Origin: Helichrysum umbraculigerum
Lineage: Eukaryota; Streptophyta; Magnoliopsida; Asterales; Asteraceae
Assembly: GCA_949592205.1 (NCBI GenBank)
Contig: CATIUR010000001.1
Location: 337,409,250 to 337,473,249 of the forward strand
Length of the DNA stretch: 64,000 nucleotides
Direction: 5' to 3'
Shown here: piece after piece, positions 39,901 through 49,400 of the stretch
Layout of the letters: each line of letters starts with the position of its first letter
Numbering within the stretch: the first letter of the stretch is position 1
Notes under the pieces: model-generated
Database searches by the model: none
What the model was told of the DNA's origin: nothing
Seen by the model: only the letters and a program-made list of their open reading frames with translations
Made by a program: the position numbers and the translations under genes

Positions 39901-42118
39901 CGTCCTCACCATCAAGCTCTTCTTCATCATTTGTCTCTTCCATGCTCATGACCAACTCCTCCTCGGTCATTCCTTCAACATTTGACTCTAGCAAGTCAAC
40001 AAGCTCCGATTCCAATCCAAGCAAGCTTTCCAATTCTTCCTCCACCGCATCATCTATCACATCAATTCTAAAACACGAATCATCATTAGAATAAGGATGC
40101 TTCATGGCCTTATCGACCGTGAACGCGATCCTTTCATCCCCCACTCCCAAGGTCAATTTCTTATCTTTAACCCCAATTATGGCATCCGCGGTGTGTAGGA
40201 AGGGTCGTCCTAAAATCAAGGGCACTTTACTATCCTCCTCCATTTCGAGGATAACAAAGTCAACCGGGAAGGTAAATTGCCCTACCTCTACCGCAATCCC
40301 AACGGGATATTGGAAAGATCTATCGGCAAGACGGATGCTCATGCGAGTGGGGGTTAGGGATCCCAGGGCCAATTTAGCATAAAGTGAATATGGCATTAAG
40401 TTTATACTAGCACCTAGGTCCGCAAGTGCATCACAAGTAATGATTTTACCCAATGTACAAGAAATGATGAAACTCCCGGGATCTCCAAGCTTGGGTGGAA
40501 TTTGGTTTTGGACAAGTGCCGAGCATTCCTCATTCAAAAACATTGCCGAAGCCTCTGACAATTTTTCTTTGTTGCTCACCAAATCCTTGATGAATTTGGC
40601 ATAATTCGGCATCCCGGCTAATACATCAACCAAAGGCACATTGATTCGAATGCCCTTGATCATGTCCACAAACTTCCCATATTGAGCCGCAATCTTTTCT
40701 TTCCTTAGCCTTTGTGGATAAGGAATCTTCGGCTTGTAAGCTTTCACAACCGGAGTAGGTGACACCGGTGTGACCGTTGGTGTAGGAGCATCAACATTCT
40801 CTTCATTGTCTTCCTCCTCAATTTCCTGCACAAAAGAGTTAGAAACATTTTTATCTTTGGCTTGAGGTGGTGGAAGCTCCTTTCTGCTTCTTGTGGTTAT
40901 AGCATTCACATGCTCATTTCTCGCGGGTGGTGGTTGGTAAGGTTTGGAACCGCTAGAGGGTGAAGGTTGTTGTCTTGGGTTTTGTTGTGTATTACTCGGT
41001 AAGCCACCGATTGGCCTACTACTTTGCCCCTCGGACAACCTCTCCATTTTTCGCTCCAAATCTTGAATTGAAACTTGTTGATTCTTTTGCCCTTGTTCCA
41101 TGCTCAACCGAATATTTGTCATTTGAGTTTTCATCCTCTCGGTGGCGGTTTCTTGCTTTGCCATAAACTCCTTCATCATTTGTTCCATTGGAGTCAAGGT
41201 TGGTTCTTGTTTTTGAACCGGTGGTGGTTGTTGTTCTCTAGATGGGCTTTGGTGTCGATTTTGGTTGTAATTTTGGCTTTGGGATTGGTTTTGATTGTAT
41301 GATTGGTTTTGAGATTGATTGGAGTTTTGGTTGTAAGGTTGGTTAGGTCTAGAAAATCGGATTTGGTTTTGGTTTTGGTTTTGGTTATAGCCTCCTCCTT
41401 GGTAACCTCCCGAATTTCGGTTTTGATAACCCCCTCGTTGGTAGTTTCCGCTTTGATAATTACCTTGTTGAAGAAAGTTAACACCTTCCTCATCTCCTAC
41501 CATTGGCAAATTGTCTTGTGCACAATTCACCGTGGCATGATTACCGCCACAATTACCACAACCATCTCGAAGCTCTTTGATCTCTCCTTTGATTTTCTTG
41601 AATTGTGCATCAAACTTAGAAGATAAAGCCTTGATTTCTTTCATCATGGCCGAGTCATTGGAGCTTCCGTCTCCACTACTAGTACCCTCGGCAAATGCAA
41701 CATGCTTTCTCACCGGCTTTCCTCCTTTGTCTTTCGCCCAATTCAAGCTTTGTGTGACTTTATCTTCCAACACCTTCCAAGCTTCATTAGGTGTCTTGTA
41801 AAGAAATAGACCTCCTCCGGAGGCATCAAGAACATTAGCCGATTCAATGCCAAGTCCATTGTAAAACAATGTAATTATCTCCGCCTTCGATAGCCCATGT
41901 CCGTGACAATTTCTCAACATTTCCTTTAATCGACCCCAAGCTTCTACTAAAGTCTCGCCATCTTGTTGTTTGAAGGCACTAATCTCATTCAACAAACGCT
42001 CGGCCAATGCCGGAGGATAAAACCGTCTCACAAAAGCTTCTCTCATCTCGTTCCATGATCTAATGGTATTTGGCTCCAATTCTTGGTACCAAATCTTAGC
42101 TTCACCACATAAGGACAT
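36911..42118 (-). CDS. RE4 gag(C-part)-pol polyprotein
   Basis: An open frame of 1735 codons. The Met used (42118) lies inside gag, just after a frameshift. It holds the gag capsid C-part (residues 1-130), a zinc knuckle CGNCGGNHATVNC (187-199) and a Gln/Asn-rich linker with many NQ repeats. Aspartic protease has LADLGAS near 565-571 and LILGRPF near 634-640. RT has VCIDYRKLN near 908 and FMDD near 1008-1011. RNase H residues are D1157, E1198, N1223 and D1266. Integrase has an H/H/C/C finger (about 1373-1414) and the triad D1443, D1501, E1537. N1223 lies in TNHS, where the family has TDHS, so one of the four acidic metal-binding residues is missing. Otherwise all motifs look intact. No chromodomain, as expected for Athila. 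Confidence 0.93.
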   Translation of the reverse strand: MSLCGEAKIWYQELEPNTIRSWNEMREAFVRRFYPPALAERLLNEISAFKQQDGETLVEAWGRLKEMLRNCHGHGLSKAEIITLFYNGLGIESANVLDASGGGLFLYKTPNEAWKVLEDKVTQSLNWAKDKGGKPVRKHVAFAEGTSSGDGSSNDSAMMKEIKALSSKFDAQFKKIKGEIKELRDGCGNCGGNHATVNCAQDNLPMVGDEEGVNFLQQGNYQSGNYQRGGYQNRNSGGYQGGGYNQNQNQNQIRFSRPNQPYNQNSNQSQNQSYNQNQSQSQNYNQNRHQSPSREQQPPPVQKQEPTLTPMEQMMKEFMAKQETATERMKTQMTNIRLSMEQGQKNQQVSIQDLERKMERLSEGQSSRPIGGLPSNTQQNPRQQPSPSSGSKPYQPPPARNEHVNAITTRSRKELPPPQAKDKNVSNSFVQEIEEEDNEENVDAPTPTVTPVSPTPVVKAYKPKIPYPQRLRKEKIAAQYGKFVDMIKGIRINVPLVDVLAGMPNYAKFIKDLVSNKEKLSEASAMFLNEECSALVQNQIPPKLGDPGSFIISCTLGKIITCDALADLGASINLMPYSLYAKLALGSLTPTRMSIRLADRSFQYPVGIAVEVGQFTFPVDFVILEMEEDSKVPLILGRPFLHTADAIIGVKDKKLTLGVGDERIAFTVDKAMKHPYSNDDSCFRIDVIDDAVEEELESLLGLESELVDLLESNVEGMTEEELVMSMEETNDEEELDGEDAFEELIKDDNMRIKTSLEDLPRDLELKELPSHLEYAYLHEENLLPVIISSSLVNDEKIKLLNVLKAHKRALAWRTSDIPGISPSFCKHKINFVDDFKPVVQRQRRLYPNMVDVVKKEVIKLLDAGIIYPIVDSSWVSPVHCVPKKGGMTVVANDKNEMIPTRTVTGWRVCIDYRKLNDATRKDHFPLPFIDQMLERLAGNEFYCFLDGFSGYFQIPIDPDDLEKTTFACPFGTYAYGRMPFGLCNAPATFQRCMIAIFHDMVETSMEVFMDDFLVFGNSFESCLNNLDKMLERCEKAHLVLNWEKCHFMVREGIVLGHKVSGLGIEVDRAKIDVIAKLPPPTNVKGIRSFLGHAGFYRRFIKDFSKITRPMTKLLEKDAPFVFDGPCLSAFSTLKDHLTNTPIIVSPDWSKPFELMCDASDFALGAVLGQREDKHFKPIYFASKTLNGAQQNYTTTEKELLAVVFAFDKFRQYLVLSKTVVFTNHSALKYLFAKQDAKPRLIRWIILLQEFDIEIKDKRGAENLAADHLSRLENPNLDKQGDTNIDDSFPEEFLFHVGTSEEDMDEAPWYADLANYLVGGVLRKGMSHQKKNKFFSNLKYYFWEEPYLFRVCADGMVRRCVSGGETRKILDECHYGPTGGHYGPSVIAKKVFDAGFYWPTIFKEANTLCQTCDACQRTGNISKRDEMPQTSIQVCEVFDIWGIDFMGPFPPSFKNEYILVAVDYVSKWAEAKALPKNDARVVIDFLKSLFCRFGMPKALISDRGTHFANAQLEKVLKKYGVNHRFSTSYHPQISGQVENTNRALKRILEKTVKDNRAIWSKKLEDALWAFRTAYKTPIGTTPYRLLYGKTCHLPLKIEHKAYWALKNCNLDLIEAGEKRMLQLHELDELRLQAYENSRLYKERTKVLHDRKLKTRKEFKAGDKVLLFQSRFKLKQPKFKPRWTGPYTVKHGYPSGYVELFGSDGGTLIVNGHRLKLYHEEEVDGEWEELATYPKDK

Positions 42119-42129
42119 CTGAAAAGTCC

Positions 42130-42609
42130 TTAGTCTAATAGCTCATCCATGTTTTGACCATACTTGAAATAACTCCCTATCTCAAGAAAACTAGCAATAT
42201 GTTTGTGCGGATCGGCCCGCACCCTTCCATCAAATTGGGTATCTCGGATGAGTTGCATATGATGACCCTTCAAGGAAAAATTATCATTTTCATTATCTTG
42301 AACCTGTATGGCCGACCCCGGTGTAGGCGCCACGGTTCTTTCCAGTGAGAAAATAGGAGTATCATCCTCATCCGCCATCTCTTCTTCACCTTCGGAGGGT
42401 GTTGAAGGATCTTCTTCGGGTGATGGAAATTCCTCCACAAAAGTCTCTTCCACCTCAACGGTGTTTCCCGAAGATGTATCGGTATCCGTTTGACTACTAG
42501 ATAATTCCGATGATCTTTGCTTTGGCTTCCTCCTTCGTTTACTCTTTTTGGTCTTCTCCGGATTGGACAAAGGACTTAGAAGCTCTTTACCGGAGCTCCT
42601 TGTGTTCAT
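42130..42609 (-). pseudogene. RE4 gag N-terminal part
   Basis: A 159-codon ORF from the Met at 42609. It has a basic Lys/Arg stretch (KKSKRRRKPKQR), a Ser/Glu-rich region, and then the conserved gag entry TQFDGRVRADPHKHIASFLEI before a premature stop. The following ORF (42118 on) continues the same gag domain in another frame, so a single 1-base frameshift near 42130-42142 breaks gag. The start is favoured because it follows the primer-binding site by about 140 bases and no upstream in-frame ORF exists. Confidence 0.8.
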
Positions 42610-42750
42610 CCACTACCAAATCACACCAGAAAGTACACAAAAGATAAAACCATAAACGCACCAGCGCAATACAAACAAAGGTAACTTTCCAAGAATAAAT
42701 TCTAGAAAGGATCAATTAATCACACTTAAATCAATTTTCACAAATCAAGG

Positions 42751-42768
42751 TCCCCGGCAGCGGCGCCA
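42751..42768 (-). other. RE4 primer-binding site (tRNA-Asp type)
   Basis: The minus strand reads TGGCGCCGCTGCCGGGGA, six bases after the 5' LTR. It is identical to the RE2 site, supporting shared Athila ancestry. Confidence 0.9.
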
Positions 42769-42774
42769 AAAACT

Positions 42775-44659
42775 TGATGTGCTAAATCTAGTTATAAAAA
42801 TTTATCGTTGTTTAGTAAACCAAAAAGTACCTTGCTAGACCAATACACAACCGGGCAGTGGACCCTGTCGAGTGGTAGTATAGTTTGGTAAGTTCGGGTT
42901 CGAACACAGGGAACTAGATTGGATGATCAATATAAGTGTGAGCAATTTAAAAAGGGAAGATAAAATGTGGTTGGTTATGTGACCGAATTGTCACGATGCT
43001 TAAAACTACAATCTTTAATTAATCTAGGCAGGTGGACTCTGAAGAGTCGGTTTAATTGTTTGGAACTTTCAAATATTAAAAACAATGTTTGCTTGGATTA
43101 TTTCACTAGTGATTTCGGGGTGTAGAATTATAACCGGTTAATACACATGCTAATGGGTAACATTCATCAAACCTAAGCTCAAAGTTCTCTGAGACCTAAA
43201 GTTCAACTTTAATTAGCAAACCTATGAATTAATCTAGTAACGGACGTTCGCCATGGTTACTAGTTTACACAATTTAGCTAAATCATTTGACACATTCCAA
43301 AATTACATTCGCAATTTTGTTCAATCATTCATAGACAAATAATTAATAGCAATTTACTTGGTTGAAAACGTTCGCTATATCAATTAGTAAATTACCAAAT
43401 GGTTAAATTCTAGTGATTAAGCTCAATTACATAAGGTTCTCCGATTAAACATAAATTAAGATTTGTGAGTTTGCAAATCATCCACACAACAAACATTCGC
43501 TACAATTGCTAACTTGTATGTATTTGACTAGTTGCTGTTAAAATCACCAAAAGCTTTGTTCCACAAATGATAAACAACTTATATAGGTATTTTTTGTAAG
43601 CAACAAACGTTCGCTATAATTGCTTAGTTAAAATGCCAAAAGTTTACTAACAACAACAACCTAAACACATACAAATTCATGGATGATTCACAAACTCAAA
43701 CATAAATTAACACCCAAAGATTACACCCCTAATCAACTAGTTATTTCATCCAAACAAACATATAAGTAACTAGCCACTCATAATCACAATCATCATACAA
43801 AAACCATAAACACGAGAAAGATTCATAAATAACTTCAAATTAGATTAAATAGAAATTATACCAAATTTGTTACACAAATGTTCCAAATGATGTTTGCTCG
43901 ATGTTCCACTCACAAATTCCTAGCCACAAATATACGAGAATAGGGAGTAAATGATGATGATTTTTGTTGGTGAAGTAGAGTAAATGAGATGGTGGTGATG
44001 GGAGTAAATGAAGAGAGTGGAAGTGGTGTGTGTTGTGAATGAGAAGTGTTTTGGTGATAAATGAAGATGATGATTATGAAGCTCCAAGCCCCGGCCAAAC
44101 ACACCCTCCAATTCTAATTTTTTATTTCTTTTTTTATTTATTTTCTTTTAATGTCAAAAAGGGATGGAAAAACGGTTGGCAATAAATGCCAACCAATCAA
44201 ATTCGCACAGCACACCCAGCCACCCGATCCTCGCTCAGATCCAAAGCATAGTCGATCGGCTTAACAAGACAAGCCGAACGGCTTTATTGACTAAACCGAT
44301 CGGCTGATCAGCATAAACCGATCTGCAGCTTTACTTAATCAACACAGGGTTCAACAAGGCAAGACACGGTAACGAAATTGCACTAAGAAAGCCGATCTTC
44401 TAGGCTTAGCAGATCTGCTTGAGACGCAAAACCGATCGGCTAACGAGGTTAAGCCGATCGGATATGACCCGAATTCCAGCCCAGCCAGCTTTTGATCCAA
44501 ACTTCACCACATCCTCACCATTCCGCATGTGTTTCCAACTTTTGACCTGAAATAGATTTCCAAACAAAATAAGTATCGAAAGTTCACAAAATCTACTCAA
44601 ATACATATGCAAAACAATGATATCGCGACAGATTTATATAACCAAAATGAGCGATATCA
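42775..44659 (-). repeat. RE4 5' LTR
   Basis: An 1885-bp LTR pairing with 29757-31637. It contains the motif cluster at 44248-44472, a CCAAT-type element (gattggttggc on the minus strand) and an A/T-rich TATA-like stretch downstream of it (about 44115-44150). Confidence 0.95.
44248..44472 (-). repeat. AGCCGATCGGCT-like motif cluster, RE4 5' LTR
   Basis: The counterpart of 31226-31452. On the element's strand it lies about 100-350 bp upstream of the TATA-like stretch, in U3. Confidence 0.85.
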
Positions 44660-44814
44660 GATGTCTACAACTATGGCTAATTTTAATATACAGTACGCAC
44701 ATGATTTATAAGCCTATGAACTTACCCTTTTCAATAATTTGGATTGGCGCCTAAAATTACCATGATGTAAGAAAAGCTAATAGAAAGTTTCTTATATTGG
44801 ATACTAGATCATAA

Positions 44815-44830
44815 CCCGCGAATTCGCGGG
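44815..44830. repeat. 16-bp palindrome CCCGCGAATTCGCGGG
   Basis: A perfect self-complementary sequence in an otherwise AT-rich region. It marks the probable 5' terminus of the Helitron-like element. Confidence 0.8.
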
Positions 44831-45526
44831 CTATCACGCGATTTTAATTCCATTTTTAATATCATGTTGCTATTTTAATTTTATTATATCATTTGGTATC
44901 TTGTTATGGTGTTTGGATTGTAATTATTATATTTTTAAATAATTATTACATAATTTTTAAGTTGAAATATTTGTGCGTTTGACATTGCACTAATCAATGC
45001 TCTAATCTTGAATAAAGTAAAGGTTTAGATGATGTCCGTTCAACATGAGTTAAAAGCTTAATTTTGACAAACCTTTTACCAAAAAAAAGCTTTACGCTCC
45101 AATAGTTTAACCTTTTCAAAAGCTTTTTTTCACAAAAAAAAAACAAAAAAAATCCACCATTGAAGATGCTTTAAACATGTATTTTTATGTTTGTTTGGCA
45201 TTGCAAATTATCAAATGAGGCATTTCATTCCAACTATGGGTTGTTTGCAACATCAATGCACAAGTTGTAACCTTTTCAATTACATTTAGAATGGGCTGTT
45301 GGCTTTTAACCGTACAAGACTCACAAGTCACAACTTTAAAGTAGCCAGCTAGAGATGCAAGAAATAGGAGTAGATATTGAAGTCACATAAAGTGGATACT
45401 TGATATAGAAACAAAAGTGTTTTAAGATTCATAAGTTCAAATTGCCAACCGAAGTACATATTGATCAAAATCTAAAACAGCAAAAATCAATACACAAAAT
45501 CCAAAATCATTATGCTAGTTCTGAAA

Positions 45527-46427
45527 TTACACAAGTACATATCCAAGTTCTGATGGTCTTAAGATATGCTTACTCCTATAATTATACAGATAATAGTGAT
45601 TCTTACCATCACCGGGCCCGTATTTCAACTCCTTCAAGACAGTGTCATCATGCATCACATCCAATGCATTGAATACATCAAAATCCTTATGTTTTGCCAC
45701 AATAAGATTCTCATTCATCAGCTGAAGTAAAGGAGTTTCGGTTGAGACATTATAGTAAGAATAAGCTGCCTTCAAAGTTGAGTGAGTCGGGTGACCAAGA
45801 ATTGATGATGGCAGTGTATAAAAAATGCATAAATCAGTGATCTTGTGAGTCTCGGGGCTTTCAACCACAAAATTGTCAACAACATCCTCTTTCGGAAGAT
45901 TACAATGCTCCACGTCAAGTTCATCAAAGTTGGGGGCAACCACAAACTGCATCAAGTAAGCCCTAAGCAGTCGGGTCACTGCAGAACATCACGCAGCTCC
46001 ATTTTCCTAAAACCGGGTGTAACTGTTGAATCTGGTAGTTTACAAAGCTTCATTGTCCTGCTTATTGTCATTCTCGGGCCAAGCCTTAAAACCCAACATC
46101 AATAAGCTTTTTGGGATTCAAAGATCTATTCCAATATTGGCAAGAAGCTATTGGGGTTGGAAGAACGACCCAGACAGTATAAGCAGCCTGCCAAATATTC
46201 TCCAAATGAACCCTGTTGGTGACCTCTTTGATCATCATAGGAGCCAATCTTTTCGATCTGAGCTTCTTATGAACATACAAGAAATTAACTTCTGCCATGC
46301 TAACAATTTCACTTCGAACCTGCATTCTTGCAGGGATCCCAGTAATAAAAGCCACTTGCTTTTTTGAACTTTTCACATGAACACCAATGTGCCAAGTCTT
46401 ATAGTAACCCGGAGGAGGAAGAGCCCA
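45527..46427 (-). pseudogene. N-myristoyltransferase fragment (C-terminal two thirds)
   Basis: The minus strand encodes WHIGVHVKSSKKQVAFITGIP, MAEVNFLYVHKKLRSKRLAP, NRSLNPKKLIDVGF and FDVFNALDVMHDD, ending PSELGYVLV. These are unmistakable glycylpeptide N-tetradecanoyltransferase motifs, with the usual C-terminus (GPGDGKNHYYLYNYR). The enzyme attaches myristate to N-terminal Gly of proteins. The N-terminal third is missing. Frameshifts or stops occur near 46085-46095 and 45975-45985, so it is not functional. No intron is evident in the piece. It joins directly to an unrelated PrmC fragment at 46427, evidence of capture and fusion. Confidence 0.85.
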
Positions 46428-46600
46428 CCTAGAAACCCATTTTGCAAATCATCATTATCCTTAATAACCTCATTAACTAAATCAACAACTAATTGAGTTT
46501 CAGGCCTTGGAATTAAAAGTGCTTCTTCAACACTCAACACTAAATCCCTCCAAAGCTCAGACCCAACTATATACTGAAAAGGCCTTCGTTCAATTTTGTG
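46428..46600 (-). pseudogene. PrmC/HemK-like methyltransferase fragment
   Basis: The minus strand encodes ERRPFQYIVGSELWRD and VEEALLIPRPETQLVVDLV. This is the conserved entry of release-factor glutamine methyltransferases (PFQY...LIPRPET), probably the organellar plant form. Only about 57 codons remain. The SAM-binding GxGxG and NPPY motifs that should follow are absent because the sequence switches to N-myristoyltransferase. The family modifies the GGQ glutamine of peptide release factors. Confidence 0.7.
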
Positions 46601-46834
46601 GTTTCATAACAAATATAGATCACTTAATTCAGTTCTTAATTGCAAAACGGTGTCGTTTTTTCAAATTCAAAATTAGCATTTTTAATGCGTCTTCAATTAG
46701 CCAATTGAGTTATCTGTGTAAAATGTAGGTAAGTCACTTTGCACACACAAATAAACCACAACAAACAATTATAAATTATCAAACGGTAAAGCCTAAAACA
46801 TTACCTCTTGACTAACATTTAGTCAATCATCTGG

Positions 46835-46930
46835 ATATGAATGATACCTTTTTCCTTGATAAGTTATGCTACCAGCAGGGGATACAACCACTGTAGTTCC
46901 AGTACAAAAAACTTCATCAGCATCGGCGCA
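46835..46930 (-). pseudogene. Branched-chain aminotransferase fragment
   Basis: The minus strand encodes ADADEVFCTGTTVVVSPAGS followed by ITYQGKRY. This matches the conserved ADEVFCTGTAVVV...GSITYKGKR region near the C-terminus of plant branched-chain amino acid aminotransferases. About 32 codons, apparently one exon piece. No catalytic PLP lysine region is nearby. Same orientation as the neighbouring fragments. Confidence 0.7.
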
Positions 46931-48200
46931 ACTCGTCCATTTGCATAAATTCATACTGTGGTGAACACATGAGAAACATAATTTTACAAATACATTACAC
47001 TAAATAGTTTTGACTGTATTATATGTACTGCTTTGAGTACACAAGAGGCTATTTGCTAAAATAAGTTACTTATTGTTATCAAAAGAACAATTATGTTCCA
47101 TACGTTTCATAAATCCTCTCATCTTACCTCTTTTCTTGAAGATTGTTGCTTTGGTACAGATGCACCATTCGTCATCCAGAAGAGAGAAGATAATACAAAT
47201 TGTTATCAAAAGTCGAGCAATATATTAACCTGGTGCAATACTTGGCTAGGTAGAACACAAACGCATACAAAATTGACTAAACGCATCTAACCAAAGTAAT
47301 CAGAACCACAGCTTGTATCATATAATCAGAACCACAGTTTTGTTCAGGCATACATGGCTAAAGTCCTAGACTGCAACATCACAATAGTCACACACGAATT
47401 AACCACTCGATAAGTCGATATTAAATAATGATTTTGGCTTTCAGCCATTTGAGGTGGTTCCTTTTTAGCTGATTTTTAACTATTCCAACCTAAATCACCA
47501 AAGTGAAACTACGACTTTTTAACTATTTTATAGGTTAATGGGTAAAATTGCCACCTCCACACTTCCAGACCAACATTATAGATGCAAGTTCAGTGAATAT
47601 GTTGATTCTCCGTTAGATATCACAAAAGCAAATTAAGATAGTTACGTGTTTGCAAGTGAAGAAGATAACCATCCTTCCGATCTCTGTCTTGAAAGATATC
47701 TTGCTCTGCTTGGACTGATTGCATATAAAAACACACATTAAGTTATTTCAGTAACAACCTAATTTTTCTTAAGAAAATGATTTAAGAAGGTACAATGCAT
47801 TATAAGTCTATTAATACACTCTAGGTGACTAAAGATAAGAGGTCGTATCACTTTGACACGTTTGACCCGTTTCCGATTAAGTTCTTTTTTTGTGTGTATA
47901 TGTTTGAGCTGTTGAGATATAATAGACCTCAAATCAAACGATTTATAAGTAAATGGGTAGAAACACCATCTCTAATTATAATTAACCAATGTACATTTGT
48001 AAACTCATCATATCCGGCATAAATCCGAGAGTGATCCTTAAAAGTTGTCTCTATGGTTATGTATCAACATTATGAAAGGCGCGCTTTTATTTATGAAGTA
48101 AGAAGTAATCCTGAATTGAATTAGCAGATAAGAAACATTCTTGAGAGGAGAAATATAATGTATCAGCTTACCTATTGGTTTATTGGAGTCGGTTAAGACC

Positions 48201-48952
48201 TAAGTTGCACCGGGACGGGGACGGAAATGGGGACGGGGACAAGTACGGGTACCGGGAAACGGCAACATCCTAAAATTCAAGAGACGGGTACGGTGGGGAA
48301 ACGTCTAATTATTTTGTAATTTTTTAGTATATGGCAAATTGTCTTCAATACGATGTATCGTATAATTCGATAGATGTACTATAAGAATAATATTATGATT
48401 TTTCTATGTGTCATATAGATTCAAAAACTAAAATTTTAATATTTAACAAAATTTCATACGAATTTAAATTATTAAAGGGTATTGATTAGCACTAGTAGAC
48501 AAAATAGTAGTAAGCTCCTTTTGTTGGGAACCTGAAAAGTTATTTTTACTTTTGACTATTCAAATATTCATTATATTAAAATACTACTCTATCTCCTTCA
48601 CCAGCATATGTTCAATAATTCAATACCGTCCTCCATGAACTGAAGTACAGAACCTTCATAGCCTTTCTTCTTAAATTTCTCCAAGAAATGAGAGATATCA
48701 ACCGCCTTCTTACTCTCACAGGTGATGTAATAGATATCCTTCTGACCTTCCTTCATACGTGTTTCAGGAAACGTGGGTTTTTGGGCCAGAAACGTTTCCC
48801 CAAACATTTCCTAGATCGGAATCCACGTACCATAATTCTAGAAACGTTTCCCCCTTTTTTGGGGACGTTTCCCGGTGTTTCCCCGCGTTTCCCCGTTTCC
48901 CTGCTTTTCCGAAACGTCATACGGCACCATGGTGGCGTTTCCGTGCATTCTA
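48201..48952. mobile_element. Mutator-like non-autonomous element carrying an HSP90 piece
   Basis: A 752-bp unit flanked by a perfect 10-bp duplication ggttaagacc (48191-48200 and 48953-48962). The ends form imperfect inverted repeats: TAAGTTGCACCGGGACGG at left and TAGAATGCACGGAAACGC from the right, then G/C-rich GGGGACGG / CCCCGTTTCC stretches. A duplication of 9-11 bp is the Mutator signature, and capture of a host exon makes it Pack-MULE-like. No transposase. Confidence 0.65.
48600..48763 (-). pseudogene. HSP90 fragment inside the Mutator-like element
   Basis: The minus strand encodes TRMKEGQKDIYYITCESKKA and HFLEKFKKKGYE. This is the middle-domain signature of cytosolic HSP90 (MKEGQKDIYYITGESKKAVENSPFLEKLKKKGYEV). 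About 50 codons with substitutions, and the continuation is altered by a small insertion. Non-functional captured exon piece. Confidence 0.82.
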
Positions 48953-49254
48953 GGTTAAGACCACCAAAAATGTAGTCGCCATGTGCCCATGCACCTACAA
49001 AGGCAATTTTATGTCTTCATGGACAATCTATCCCAGCCTGCACTCACTAAGTAAGCAAACATATAAATGAGTCATATTAAAAGATAAAAATAAATAATAA
49101 ATACCTAAAAAAATCCATCAAATTGAAGTAACATTTTGAAAGACAGTATGTACATACGCAAGACTATTGAAGTAAGAGCAATTTTTTCACTTTTATTAAT
49201 AGCAAGTATACTCTACGAACCTATCAGCAAAGACTCACAGTACTATAAGCAAGG

Positions 49255-49400
49255 AAATATACACGACTAACTGGCTTAAAAGTTCCGAAATACTCAAGCA
49301 AGTCAGGCTCACGAGTGTCCTCAAATAACTTAGTGACCCGAACAGAGTTCTCTTCATTCCCACGCCACATATCTGAACCGGAAACCTGTATGCACCTGCT
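49255..49400 (-). pseudogene. eIF3 subunit G fragment
   Basis: The minus strand encodes ENSVRVTKLFEDTREPDLLE followed by YFGTFKPVSRVY, the start of the C-terminal RNA-recognition motif of translation initiation factor eIF3G (ENSVRVTNLSEDTREPDLLELF). Only the first half of the motif is present. It ends where an intron would be expected. Non-functional fragment in the same orientation as the others. Confidence 0.82.

Larger units (their letters stand above)
29757..44659 (-). mobile_element. RE4: near-complete Athila Ty3/Gypsy element with env-like ORF
   Basis: A minus-strand element of 14903 bp flanked by gatgt (29752-29756 and 44660-44664). The 5' LTR is 42775-44659 and the 3' LTR 29757-31637. 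The primer-binding site is tRNA-Asp type and a G-rich polypurine tract precedes the 3' LTR. Order: gag (broken by one frameshift), protease, RT, RNase H, integrase, a motif-rich spacer, a broken env-like ORF of the ATHILA ORF-1 type, and a long non-coding 3' region. The LTRs differ at about 25 positions (about 1.3 percent). Lesions: gag frameshift, a changed RNase H acidic residue, and an env-like frameshift plus stop. Confidence 0.95.

Noticed and set aside
48598..48807. Complete 69-aa gene at 48598-48807
   Set aside because: Only the central part matches HSP90; the rest is Mutator-like end sequence, so it is a captured fragment, not a gene.
48980..49030. Possible captured exon next to the Mutator-like element
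   Set aside because: The minus strand gives plausible short peptides in two frames, but I cannot name a family.
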